The notes under the pieces were generated by a model that ran no database searches, was not told the DNA's origin, and was given only the letters and a program-made list of their open reading frames with translations. From assembly GCA_022773395.1 (NCBI GenBank), contig JALFBL010000083.1, forward strand, positions 1 through 33,570: a stretch of DNA of 33,570 nt. The letters run 5' to 3'. Both the position numbers and the translations under genes were made by a program. Shown here one piece after another: positions 1 to 6,711 of this stretch (its first letter is position 1; every line of letters starts with the position of its first letter). Source of the stretch: Prevotella sp. Its GTDB lineage: Bacteria > Bacteroidota > Bacteroidia > Bacteroidales > Bacteroidaceae.

Positions 1-311
1 TTCTTCAGAAGTATCGGTGAGAGCCTTTCGGGGAGTGGAGAGGGCAGTTCTTTCTCAAACTCATTCTCCAAGACAGACACAAGCGTATCATACTTTGAGA
101 AATGCAGTCCTCGATACAACACTTCGCTTGCCATACTCTCTGCTTCGGGATGCGAGAATCCTTGCGCCACGGCATCACAGTAAGTGGTAAGTGCTTCATC
201 GGCTCTTGCCGTTATGAATGGTTTGTCATTCAGCATTTCGGGGAAATGCTCATTCAAGTAGTTCTCTAACTTCAGACGGAAGTAGGATAGTTCTTTCTTT
301 GTCGTTTCCAT
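1..311 (-). CDS. DUF1896 family protein, C-terminus off the left edge
   Basis: An open frame reads leftwards from ATG at 311 and is still open at position 1, so at least 103 codons are present and the C-terminus lies outside the window. It begins METTKKELSYFRLKLENYL and contains an ASEVLYRGLHFSKYDTL segment. That segment matches the conserved 'LANEVLFHGLHFSRYDTL' pattern I recall from DUF1896 proteins of Bacteroides conjugative transposons. The biochemical function of this family is not known to me. It lies 36 bp downstream of the integrase stop codon and on the same strand, so the two probably belong to one integrative element that extends to the left. The shorter minus-strand reading at 5-199 is in a different frame and is not the gene. 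Family assignment is by recalled motif, not by a search. Confidence 0.8.
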   Translation of the reverse strand, partial: METTKKELSYFRLKLENYLNEHFPEMLNDKPFITARADEALTTYCDAVAQGFSHPEAESMASEVLYRGLHFSKYDTLVSVLENEFEKELPSPLPERLSPILLK

Positions 312-347
312 TGTTCTTTTTTATTTTTAGGGTTATACATTATTATA

Positions 348-1574
348 TTATCGGATGCCCATCGCCTTATTGAACTTGCCGAGCTTATCGGCGAGCTGCT
401 CCATGTCATGCTCTACTTTCTTGTTCGTTATTCGTGCATAAATCTGGGTTATTCTGATATTTGTATGTCCAAGCATCTTAGACACCGATTCCATAGGAAC
501 ACCCTTGGATATAGACATAGTTGCAAAAGTATGCCTTGCCATATGAAAGGTAAGATTCTTTTTTATGCCACAAAGGTCGGCAATTTCTTTCAAATACGAG
601 TTGATACGCTGATTGCTCATCATCGGAAAAACCTTTCCTCCCTTTCTGTCAATATCGTAATATTTCCTAATAATGGCAAGTGGAATGTCCAGCAACATGA
701 CATTTTCGTCAATACTTGTCTTGTATCTCTTGGTGATGAGCCACTGCCGGTCCTCAACAGTCACAATCTTATCGTAAGTAAGATTGTAAACATCAATATA
801 AGCCAACCCCGTGAAGCAGGAAAAGATGAATATGTTTCGTACCAGCTCCAGCCTTTCTATCTCAAAGTGCTTCTTCATGATTCGGAGTACCTCTTCTTCT
901 GTGAGGTAGCCCCGGTCTACCAATTCATAGTGCAACTTGTGGTTTGCAAACGGATCATGCATGATAAGTCCTCTGTTTCTCGCATAGTTCACGACTGTCT
1001 TCAAGTTTCTCAATTTTTTGGTGGTTGTGTTATGTACACCACCTACAACGGATGTCAGATACAATTCAAAGTCCTGAATAACGGCACTTGTAAGTTCTGT
1101 CAATCCAATATCCTTACGATGATATTTTGCTTGCAGAAAATCCTGAAAGTTCTGCCTAACTACCTTATACTTATAAAAAGTACCCTTTGTCAGCGTCTTG
1201 CCAACTTGTTGCGTGATGGAGTCTATGTATTTGTCAAAGACTGGAAGGAAAGTTGTAAACTCCTTATCTGTTCCAAGAAACACTGACCTGATAAGGTCTA
1301 AGGACAGGCTCTCAGAGGTTTCATATTTCCTATAAATCTGCATCAAAGTAGTTGTCAGTGCATCTATCGATGCATTGACAGAAAGGGCTTCTGCCGTTCT
1401 ACCAATCATTCTGCTGGTTTTATTACTCCATTTAGATTTATCCACGAAAATTTTAGTGGATCCCAGATTTGCCATTTCGCCTCCGAGATACATCCGGAGC
1501 ATTACAGGCGATTTTCCTTCTTTGTTCTCATAGTTGGAACGTAGGTAATAGGACACCTTGAAAGTTGTTTTCAT
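348..1574 (-). CDS. int: Tyrosine site-specific integrase, CTnDOT-like
   Basis: The protein has 408 residues, a normal length for Bacteroidota tyrosine recombinases. It has an N-terminal arm-binding region, a SAM-like core-binding domain (about 100-210) and a C-terminal catalytic domain. Visible catalytic residues are H344-x-x-R347 (in HMARHTFAT), H370 (in LGHTN) and the nucleophile Y379 (in ITQIYARI). The position of the first catalytic Arg, usually TGLRYSD, reads TGLAYID with Ala258. Loss of this Arg is known in the CTnDOT integrase IntDOT, which has Ser there, so the enzyme may still be active. The gene reads away from tRNA-Met, and its upstream region carries clustered TGTAG/CTACA motifs that could be its binding sites. 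It probably mobilises the element carrying the DUF1896 gene to its left. Confidence 0.95.
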   Translation of the reverse strand: MKTTFKVSYYLRSNYENKEGKSPVMLRMYLGGEMANLGSTKIFVDKSKWSNKTSRMIGRTAEALSVNASIDALTTTLMQIYRKYETSESLSLDLIRSVFLGTDKEFTTFLPVFDKYIDSITQQVGKTLTKGTFYKYKVVRQNFQDFLQAKYHRKDIGLTELTSAVIQDFELYLTSVVGGVHNTTTKKLRNLKTVVNYARNRGLIMHDPFANHKLHYELVDRGYLTEEEVLRIMKKHFEIERLELVRNIFIFSCFTGLAYIDVYNLTYDKIVTVEDRQWLITKRYKTSIDENVMLLDIPLAIIRKYYDIDRKGGKVFPMMSNQRINSYLKEIADLCGIKKNLTFHMARHTFATMSISKGVPMESVSKMLGHTNIRITQIYARITNKKVEHDMEQLADKLGKFNKAMGIR

Positions 1575-1658
1575 AACGCATCATTTTAGTGTAGCTTTTC
1601 GACTACAAAGTTCTACATAAATTATTGAAAACAAGAGATTTGCATGCCGTCAATTTGG

Positions 1659-1746
1659 TAGTCATTTTCCATTCACTGCTACATTTTTTTTAATGCCTGC
1701 TTTTGTGTAGCAGTTTCTGTAGCAGAAAATGACCGAATGATGACTA
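1659..1746. repeat. Nested inverted repeats, possible integrase arm sites
   Basis: CTGCTACA at 1676-1683 is the reverse complement of TGTAGCAG at 1706-1713 and again at 1718-1725. GTCATTTT at 1661-1668 is the reverse complement of AAAATGAC at 1726-1733. TAGTCAT (1659-1665) pairs with ATGACTA (1740-1746). The repeated short sites near an integrase start resemble arm-type sites; their use by this integrase is inferred. Confidence 0.55.
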
Positions 1747-1795
1747 TCAAAAGGTATGGTTTGGCAGTCAAGCGAATGTGGATAAAAACAAAAAA

Positions 1796-1825
1796 ATCGC
1801 TGTAAAACCTTGATTTTACAGCGAT
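1796..1825 (-). terminator. Intrinsic terminator of tRNA-Met
   Basis: Perfect 12-bp arms at 1796-1807 and 1814-1825 enclose a 6-nt loop. Read on the minus strand, the hairpin is followed by a run of T residues (plus-strand A tract at 1791-1796). It lies 60 bp beyond the tRNA-Met 3' end and is a textbook factor-independent terminator for it. Confidence 0.85.
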
Positions 1826-1884
1826 TATCCTTGTTTTGAAGGCTAAAGTGACGTATTGTCTGACGTCCTCTTGAAACCTATTTG

Positions 1885-1958
1885 TGGACCAGCCTGGGCT
1901 TGAACCAGGGACCTCCAGATTATGAGTCTGTTGCTCTAACCAACTGAGCTACAAGTCC
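1885..1958 (-). tRNA. tRNA-Met (CAT), elongator type
   Basis: The 74-nt cloverleaf reads GGACTTG for the acceptor 5' strand and has the usual TAGCTCAGTTGG D-arm. The anticodon loop is CTCATAA (anticodon CAT) and the T-arm contains GGTTCAAGCC. The acceptor stem has one T-T mismatch and one G-T pair, and A27-G43 is mispaired. CCA is not encoded. A C1-A72 initiator signature is absent (G1-C72), so I take it as an elongator Met tRNA; a tRNA-Ile2 with modified CAT cannot be excluded by eye. Confidence 0.93.
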
Positions 1959-1991
1959 GTTGAAATAGCTGATTTTGGCGTATTTCGGATG

Positions 1992-2023
1992 CAAAGGTAG
2001 TGGGTTTTGAAGAAAATACCAAA
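1992..2023 (-). promoter_or_regulatory. Promoter of tRNA-Met
   Basis: On the minus strand TTTG (2023-2020) is followed after 20 bp by TACCTTTG (1999-1992). This matches the Bacteroidota -33/-7 consensus (TTTG...TAnnTTTG) and lies about 34 bp before the tRNA 5' end. Confidence 0.85.
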
Positions 2024-2119
2024 TAATTTTAGGGAAAAATATCATAAATAAAGGATATGGACGTTATTGGTAATGGCTGAGGCTTTATGAAACTTTAATT
2101 ACCGATTGATATAATACGT

Positions 2120-2977
2120 ATGAAAAAACAATTGCTTTTGATTTTTGTGGCCGCAATGGCACTGGTGAGTTGTGAGAAGGCATTTCTTCCGGAAGATGAA
2201 ACGGGTGGAAATGACAAGAAAACGTTGCGTATAGCCGTGGACCGGCTGGAACAGGCGGACTTTGGGCAAGTTCGAGGAAGCAGTCCCTTGAGGAATCTCT
2301 GCACAAAACTTACATTCGTGCTTTTTGATGAGGAGGGCGGGCTGGTGGCTCGTGTGAACCAGGGCGTTGCGGAAGAAAGTTTTGGCAACGCAACGATAAA
2401 TGTGGAATTTGGCAATTATCATTTGCTGGTGGTTGCCTATCAAGGCGAAAAGAACTGCGTGGTGGAAAAAGACGGTGGCGTCACATTTAACGGGGCGTCC
2501 AAAATCGGCGATACGTTCTGGTATTATGGCGCCGTTAGCTTCGGAGAAACTTCCTCCGACGTAAGCGTTGTCTTGAAGCGTGTGGTGGCAAAGATGGAGA
2601 TAAGGGGTACGGACGCCCTGCCTTCCAATGTGAAGAAGGTGAGCATAAAATATTCGAAGGCCACAGGTACGCTGGATTGGGCGACCGGCTATGGAAAGAC
2701 TTCGACAAGTCTGACCAAGGACTTTGAGATTACCGACAACATGGTGGGCAAGCCACCGTATTTTGAGTTCTACACCTTTCCCCATCAAGAAGAAGAATCT
2801 TTGACGGTGAAGGTATGTGCCTATGATGCCAATGGCGCTTTGGTTCTGGAGAAAGTGATGGAAAATGTACCCATCAGGCGAAATGCCATCACCCGTTATT
2901 CCGGCAATTTGTTCAACAATGCAGTGGGGATATCCGTCAGCGTGGATGACAATTGGGAATATGTGGACTATCAATAG
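2120..2977 (+). CDS. FimB/Mfa2 family fimbrial-type lipoprotein
   Basis: The 285-residue protein begins MKKQLLLIFVAAMALVSCEK, a lipoprotein signal with Cys18 in the lipobox, so it should be lipid-anchored and exported to the outer membrane. The body has the alternating pattern of the FimB/Mfa2 family: a 'LCTKLTFVLFDEEGGLV' strand, 'FGNYHLLVVAYQGE', a 'DTFWYYGAVSFGE' turn, and 'VVLKRVVAKMEIRGTDALP'. In Porphyromonas such proteins anchor or cap fimbriae and limit their length. No fimbrillin gene lies beside it, so it may be an orphan accessory subunit or a generic surface lipoprotein. It is a single gene followed by a hairpin. The start is fixed by the signal peptide. Family call is firm; the fimbrial role is inferred. 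Confidence 0.82.
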   Translation: MKKQLLLIFVAAMALVSCEKAFLPEDETGGNDKKTLRIAVDRLEQADFGQVRGSSPLRNLCTKLTFVLFDEEGGLVARVNQGVAEESFGNATINVEFGNYHLLVVAYQGEKNCVVEKDGGVTFNGASKIGDTFWYYGAVSFGETSSDVSVVLKRVVAKMEIRGTDALPSNVKKVSIKYSKATGTLDWATGYGKTSTSLTKDFEITDNMVGKPPYFEFYTFPHQEEESLTVKVCAYDANGALVLEKVMENVPIRRNAITRYSGNLFNNAVGISVSVDDNWEYVDYQ

Positions 2978-2978
2978 T

Positions 2979-3009
2979 GGCAGAGGGTGTGGTTCTGACA
3001 CTCTTTGCC
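2979..3009 (+). terminator. Hairpin after the FimB-like gene
   Basis: Twelve-base arms at 2979-2990 and 2998-3009 pair with two G-T wobbles around a 7-nt loop, one base after the stop codon. A run of eight T residues follows at about 3022-3029, somewhat distant for a classic terminator. Confidence 0.6.
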
Positions 3010-3750
3010 CATAAAGCCCGTTTTTTTTAATGGCCAAGAAGGAGGGCCGGATGAACAGGTCTTCCTTCTTTTCTTTAACCACATTGGTTTTGTGCCCGTC
3101 TGCTGCGACAGATTTCCCTTTGCAAGCGGCGAATCCGGAGGATTGAACTGGAGAAATTTGCAAAGATTAACGACTTGCCGAAATCCTTTAACACGAAAAA
3201 CGGCCGTATTCTGAAAAAAGTTTTCCGAGCGTCCAAATGCGCGGTTCTGCGCGGTTTTCGCAAACGTCTGATAACGAGCGTTTTGTGTAATCCGTTCATT
3301 TTCCGGCTCTCAATCCGTCATCCTTTGCCCGCCATCCGATGATTCTTTGCGCACCAAGGGCTGATGCCCAGGCTCTCAGCCAACCGGCGGCAGTGTTCCA
3401 AGGGACGGCGCTTTGCCTTCCAAGGCAACAACTTTTGAAAATGGAGGAGGGGAGTTTTCTGCCGCAGAAAATGCAGCCTATGCCGGCGGATCATCCCTTG
3501 CTTTTCTGTTTTGAATGAAAATCCTGTGGAAAATCCGGCTGAATCTTTAACACAATTAACCTTTGTTGGGTTCATGCAGGTTCAACCGGCAAATGCAATT
3601 ACTGTTTGTCCGGCTTTATAGAAATGACGTGCGAAACCGTCTTGTGTGAAGCCTTCATTTGTAAAGTAATGTTAATACCCCCCCTATTATTTAAACTTTA
3701 TTAAACGTGTGGGCGTTGTGTGAAGAAATTACATGTAAAACGAAATCGGT
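3010..3750. other. Gene-poor interval with ~22-bp repeats
   Basis: I see no credible gene in this stretch of about 740 bp; the open frames on both strands lack recognisable domains and overlap each other. It holds degenerate ~21-22-bp units around 3311-3375 with a CCGATGAT core, a further related copy near 3486, a C7 homopolymer at 3678-3684, and AT-rich DNA leading into the promoter of the next gene. A related repeat occurs near 28.0 kb. Confidence 0.5.
3311..3375. repeat. Degenerate ~22-bp direct repeats, locus A
   Basis: Units start near 3311, 3332 and 3354. The clearest core, CCGATGATTCTTTGCGCA (3336-3353), matches CCGTCATCCTTTGCCC at 3315-3330 in part. It also matches CGGATGATGCTTTGCCCA at 27881-27898 at 15 of 18 positions. 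The third unit is weak. Function is unknown. Confidence 0.5.
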
Positions 3751-3764
3751 ATGAATAATGGTAT

Positions 3765-3772
3765 TACCTTTG
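3765..3772 (+). promoter_or_regulatory. -7 element of the small-protein gene
   Basis: TACCTTTG fits TAnnTTTG. No TTTG is found at the expected -33 distance. Transcription would begin near 3779, which puts the first ATG (3751) upstream of the transcript and supports the start at 3832. Confidence 0.55.
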
Positions 3773-3831
3773 CCCAAAATTATGCGACCTGCCTTAGTAC
3801 AACAATTTTATCCATATATAATAATATCAGT

Positions 3832-4029
3832 ATGACTATTGAGAAAGAAAGTGAAACGTACAATTCACCCCTAACGATGATGATCAGGATGAATTCGTAT
3901 GGTTTGATGGACAGTTTGTCCATGAATGTAAGTGACGATCCTGCAATTGGTGCCAGTGATGCCAAGAAATGGGATATGCTCGAAGATGACTTCAACCAGG
4001 AAGAAGATGCTTTTCAGGAGGGTTGGTGA
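3832..4029 (+). CDS. Small acidic protein of unknown function
   Basis: The frame is open from 3751, but a -7 promoter element lies at 3765-3772, so I place the start at ATG 3832, giving 65 residues (MTIEKESETYNSPL...). The middle reads MMIRMNSYGLMDSLSMN, and the last third is strongly acidic with Asp, Glu and Trp (KKWDMLEDDFNQEED). There is no signal peptide or membrane segment. I do not recognise a family. The gene is 150 bp ahead of a secreted LRR protein on the same strand, but nothing links the two beyond position. It could be a short regulator or a conserved Prevotella peptide; it could also be spurious, although its own promoter argues against that. Confidence 0.55.
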   Translation: MTIEKESETYNSPLTMMIRMNSYGLMDSLSMNVSDDPAIGASDAKKWDMLEDDFNQEEDAFQEGW

Positions 4030-4179
4030 AAACCGTCCTGGGCAACTTTCCGTATTTTTACCCTATCCTCAAAATTTGTTTAACCGATAAGACGAGTCAA
4101 AGTGGACTTAACTTTACTCATTTGGTTTCACTAAATGTTCCTAAACCCCAATTACAACAATTATCACAAACGAGAAAAC

Positions 4180-6279
4180 ATGAAGAAAATCATTACCCTT
4201 TTGCTTTTAAGCATCGTTGCCATGGCAGGTTTTGCACAGACTGCATTCGAATACCCGGCAGGCAACGTTACCTATTATGTCCACGGCAACGACGCCACCA
4301 TGACGGGGGGCATCAAACTGAAGTCCGGAACTCCCGCCTCCGGCGAGATAACGATTCCCTCCCAATGTGCAAATCCGGCCGACCCCTCCAAGGTCTATAC
4401 CATTACGTCTGTTTTATACCAGGGGTTCATGGGCAGGGCCATGACGAAGGTTACTTTGCCTTCCACCCTCAAGACCATTGAGACAGAGGCTTTCCGCGAA
4501 TGTGCCGACCTTACCCAAGTGGTGTTCAACGACGGATTGGAGAGCATCAAACTGCAGGCATTTTTCAAATGCTACAAATTGGGAGACCTCAGGCTTCCCT
4601 CTTCGCTTACCGAGATGGCCAGTGGGGCATTCTATAATTGCAAAAGCATCCACAGCGTAAATTTCGCCGATTTAACGTTGCTGAAAACCATCGGAGCAAG
4701 AGCATTTTCATTGTCTGAAGTTCCTGGCTACAACCAAAGTACCGATGGCCTGCACGGAGATCTCATATTTGCCGAAGGGTTGGAAAAGATAGAAGACGAG
4801 GTGTTTGCCCGACACCTCAATGTTAACGGACGCCTGGTATTGCCTTCCACGCTGAAACATTTTGGAAATGTTGTTTTTCAAGGCAACGGCACTTTTCCCA
4901 ACTTTACGGGAACATTGAGCCTGCCCGACGGATTGGAGTACATCGGCTCCTACGCTTTTTGCCGCTGGCCACAGCAAGCCCCGATCAAGCTTCCCAGCAA
5001 GCTCAAGTATATGGGAGCATACGCTTTTTTCCGCTCGCTCGTCTTTGACAAAAACTTCGTTATACCAGCATCGGTAGAAGTTATCGGCTTGCGCTCGCTG
5101 TATTTCTGTAGCACGATCAACAACATCACTGTGGAAGAAGGCTCAAACTTGAAAGCCATTTATGACCGCGCCTTCCTGAACCCCTATCTCAACTTTGTTG
5201 ACTTACGCAATGCTCCCATCACCGATTTTACAAAATATACAGACCAAGACGGAACGGAGCAAGTGTATGCCAACACTCCGTTTGGCAGAGATAACAACTC
5301 GGATATCAAATCCGGTTTCATGAACGGGCTCAATCCTTACACTCTGGTATATCTGCCATCGGGTATGACCGACCCCGGCAAAGTGCCGGCCGATGTCGTC
5401 AACGTGATACAGACCACTGCCGACGGCTCGTTCGCCTGCAAGAACTTCGTGGCACACGACGAGTTTCAAAACGGCTGGGCTTCCTATCCGGATTGGGACT
5501 ACCATTACGATCCGAAACTGGGCGAGAAAATACCTTACGAAGTGCGTGGCTGCGACTACGGAAAAGCCATCATCGAAGATTTCACGGCAGCACGGGCAAG
5601 GTATGTGCGCACATTCTCGTCCGGCAGAATCGCGTCCGTCATGCTGCCCTACGATGCAACGGTGCCTGCCGGCATGAAGGCTTACAAGCTGCAGTGTAAA
5701 AACGAGTCGGGGCAATTCTACTTTCTTTCGATAGACGACAGCAGGCTCACCGACATTGCGGCCGAGGACAGAAACAAGCTGAAGGCCTACACGCCCTATC
5801 TGCTCCGCGTGGTGAATGCAGGCTCGGCCACTCTCGATGAAGATTTCAATGTGTTGGTTGCCAAGGCAAGGGACATTGAAGACATTAAGGCGGCCAACAC
5901 GACAAAGGACAACTTTTCGTTTGTAGGCAGTGTGGACAATATCTATCACGATGCGGCCAAAAACATGCGTGCATACACGATGAAGAACAATGTGTGGTAT
6001 CCGGTAAAGGACAATCCCAGCCTGCAGCCGGGAGAGGTAGATGGGTTCGTGCATTCGTTTCGTGCCTTTGTCATTCCGCCGGCCGGCACTTCCGGCGGGA
6101 AGTTTGCCATGCTGATTGAGGATGATGAAACCACGACCGACATTCAGGATATTCAGACTGGACTTGACAACGAAGCAACCGACATCTACACCATAGACGG
6201 CAGGTATGTGGGACGCAAACTTGATGCGCTTCCTGCCGGATTGTATGTTGTGGGAGGCAAGAAACTTTATAAGTTCTGA
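4180..6279 (+). CDS. Secreted BspA-like leucine-rich-repeat protein
   Basis: The start at 4180 (MKKIITLLLLSIVAMAGFAQ) gives 699 residues with a clear Sec signal peptide; the in-frame ATG at 4135 would put 15 residues before it and is rejected. Residues about 50-370 contain BspA-type (LRR_5) repeats with 'AFxxCxxLxxVxLPSSLxxIGxxAF'-like spacing, for example VTLPSTLKTIETEAFRECA and LPDGLEYIGSYAF. The middle (about 400-640) is not repeat-like. The C-terminus (IYTIDGRYVGRKL... LPAGLYVVGGKKLYKF) resembles the type A sorting domain of type IX secretion, so the protein is probably placed on the cell surface. BspA relatives bind fibronectin, fibrinogen or other bacteria; a role in adhesion is inferred. 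It is a single-gene unit. Confidence 0.88.
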   Translation: MKKIITLLLLSIVAMAGFAQTAFEYPAGNVTYYVHGNDATMTGGIKLKSGTPASGEITIPSQCANPADPSKVYTITSVLYQGFMGRAMTKVTLPSTLKTIETEAFRECADLTQVVFNDGLESIKLQAFFKCYKLGDLRLPSSLTEMASGAFYNCKSIHSVNFADLTLLKTIGARAFSLSEVPGYNQSTDGLHGDLIFAEGLEKIEDEVFARHLNVNGRLVLPSTLKHFGNVVFQGNGTFPNFTGTLSLPDGLEYIGSYAFCRWPQQAPIKLPSKLKYMGAYAFFRSLVFDKNFVIPASVEVIGLRSLYFCSTINNITVEEGSNLKAIYDRAFLNPYLNFVDLRNAPITDFTKYTDQDGTEQVYANTPFGRDNNSDIKSGFMNGLNPYTLVYLPSGMTDPGKVPADVVNVIQTTADGSFACKNFVAHDEFQNGWASYPDWDYHYDPKLGEKIPYEVRGCDYGKAIIEDFTAARARYVRTFSSGRIASVMLPYDATVPAGMKAYKLQCKNESGQFYFLSIDDSRLTDIAAEDRNKLKAYTPYLLRVVNAGSATLDEDFNVLVAKARDIEDIKAANTTKDNFSFVGSVDNIYHDAAKNMRAYTMKNNVWYPVKDNPSLQPGEVDGFVHSFRAFVIPPAGTSGGKFAMLIEDDETTTDIQDIQTGLDNEATDIYTIDGRYVGRKLDALPAGLYVVGGKKLYKF

Positions 6280-6310
6280 TTGCGGAAGGTAAGAGAACAG
6301 ACATCACTTT

Positions 6311-6362
6311 ACGGCTGAGGGCGTGCCCAAAAAACATCGTTTTTGGGCACGCCCTCAGCCGT
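6311..6362. terminator. Perfect 23-bp-arm palindrome, bidirectional terminator-like
   Basis: Arms 6311-6333 and 6340-6362 are perfectly complementary around a 6-nt loop (ACATCG). It is GC-rich at the base (GGCTGAGGGCGTGCCC) with A5/T5 at the loop side. It sits 31 bp after the LRR stop codon, between convergent transcripts. There is no T tract after the stem, so it may stop or protect RNA ends rather than act as a classic intrinsic terminator. Confidence 0.7.
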
Positions 6363-6432
6363 TCCGCCAATATCGGCCAAGCCTTTTCAATGCCTTGGGC
6401 TGCTGTTGCGGCACCGAAGGGATAGAAACGAA

Positions 6433-6458
6433 AAAAGGATTACCGAAGTAATCCTTTT
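6433..6458 (-). terminator. Intrinsic terminator of tRNA-Asn
   Basis: Arms 6433-6443 and 6448-6458 form an 11-bp stem with a TTCG tetraloop on the minus strand, continuing into T residues. It lies immediately downstream of tRNA-Asn. Confidence 0.85.
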
Positions 6459-6460
6459 CG

Positions 6461-6534
6461 CGCTTCAAGATGGGCTTGAACCAACGACCCCCTGATTAAC
6501 AGTCAGGTGCTCTAACCAACTGAGCTATTGAAGC
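6461..6534 (-). tRNA. tRNA-Asn (GTT)
   Basis: The 74-nt cloverleaf has a perfect acceptor stem (GCTTCAA/TTGAAGC), discriminator G, D-arm TAGCTCAGTTGG, anticodon loop CTGTTAA and T-arm GGTTCAAGCC. CCA is not encoded. Confidence 0.95.
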
Positions 6535-6566
6535 ATTTTTGCCGTGCAATTTTCCAATTGCGGTTG

Positions 6567-6598
6567 CAAAGATAAGGCGTTTTCCTGAAACTGCCAAA
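6567..6598 (-). promoter_or_regulatory. Promoter of tRNA-Asn
   Basis: On the minus strand TTTG (6598-6595), a 20-bp spacer and TATCTTTG (6574-6567) form a full Bacteroidota promoter, with the same geometry as the tRNA-Met promoter. Confidence 0.85.
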
Positions 6599-6679
6599 TA
6601 TTTTCGGGAAAAATTTAGAATTTGGGATAAAATACGATAAATAATATGGCGAATAGGGTGGAATACGGACTTAATCTTG

Positions 6680-6687
6680 TAATTTTG
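6680..6687 (+). promoter_or_regulatory. -7 element of the S41 peptidase gene
   Basis: TAATTTTG matches TAnnTTTG 24 bp before the start codon, implying a leader of about 18 nt. I see no -33 TTTG at the usual distance. Confidence 0.6.
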
Positions 6688-6711
6688 CACATATTAAAAT
6701 AAAAAACAGAT

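Larger units (their letters stand above)
1575..1884. other. Int-tRNA interval: probable attachment/arm-site region
   Basis: No coding sequence is supported here. The part next to the integrase start carries six TGTAG or CTACA pentamers between 1590 and 1722. A larger inverted repeat pairs 1661-1668 plus 1676-1683 with 1718-1733, and a TAGTCAT/ATGACTA pair lies at 1659-1665 and 1740-1746. The part next to the tRNA holds the tRNA-Met terminator. The layout suits the end of an integrated element with recombinase or excisionase sites, but no att core duplication can be shown because only one junction is in view. Confidence 0.5.
6280..6460. other. Interval after the LRR gene
   Basis: It contains no gene. 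It holds one very long perfect palindrome (6311-6362) and the terminator of the convergent tRNA-Asn gene (6433-6458). Confidence 0.6.

Noticed and set aside
408..1286. Plus-strand open frame of 292 codons
   Set aside because: It is fully antisense to the integrase, whose catalytic motifs are clear; no domain is visible in the plus-strand reading.
2099..3163. Minus-strand open frame of 354 codons over the FimB-like gene
   Set aside because: Antisense to a lipoprotein gene with a clear signal and family motifs.
3318..3575. Minus-strand 85-codon frame
   Set aside because: It overlaps the repeat units and has no promoter or recognisable family.
4135..4179. Upstream start for the LRR protein
   Set aside because: It would put 15 polar residues before a complete signal peptide; the start at 4180 is better.
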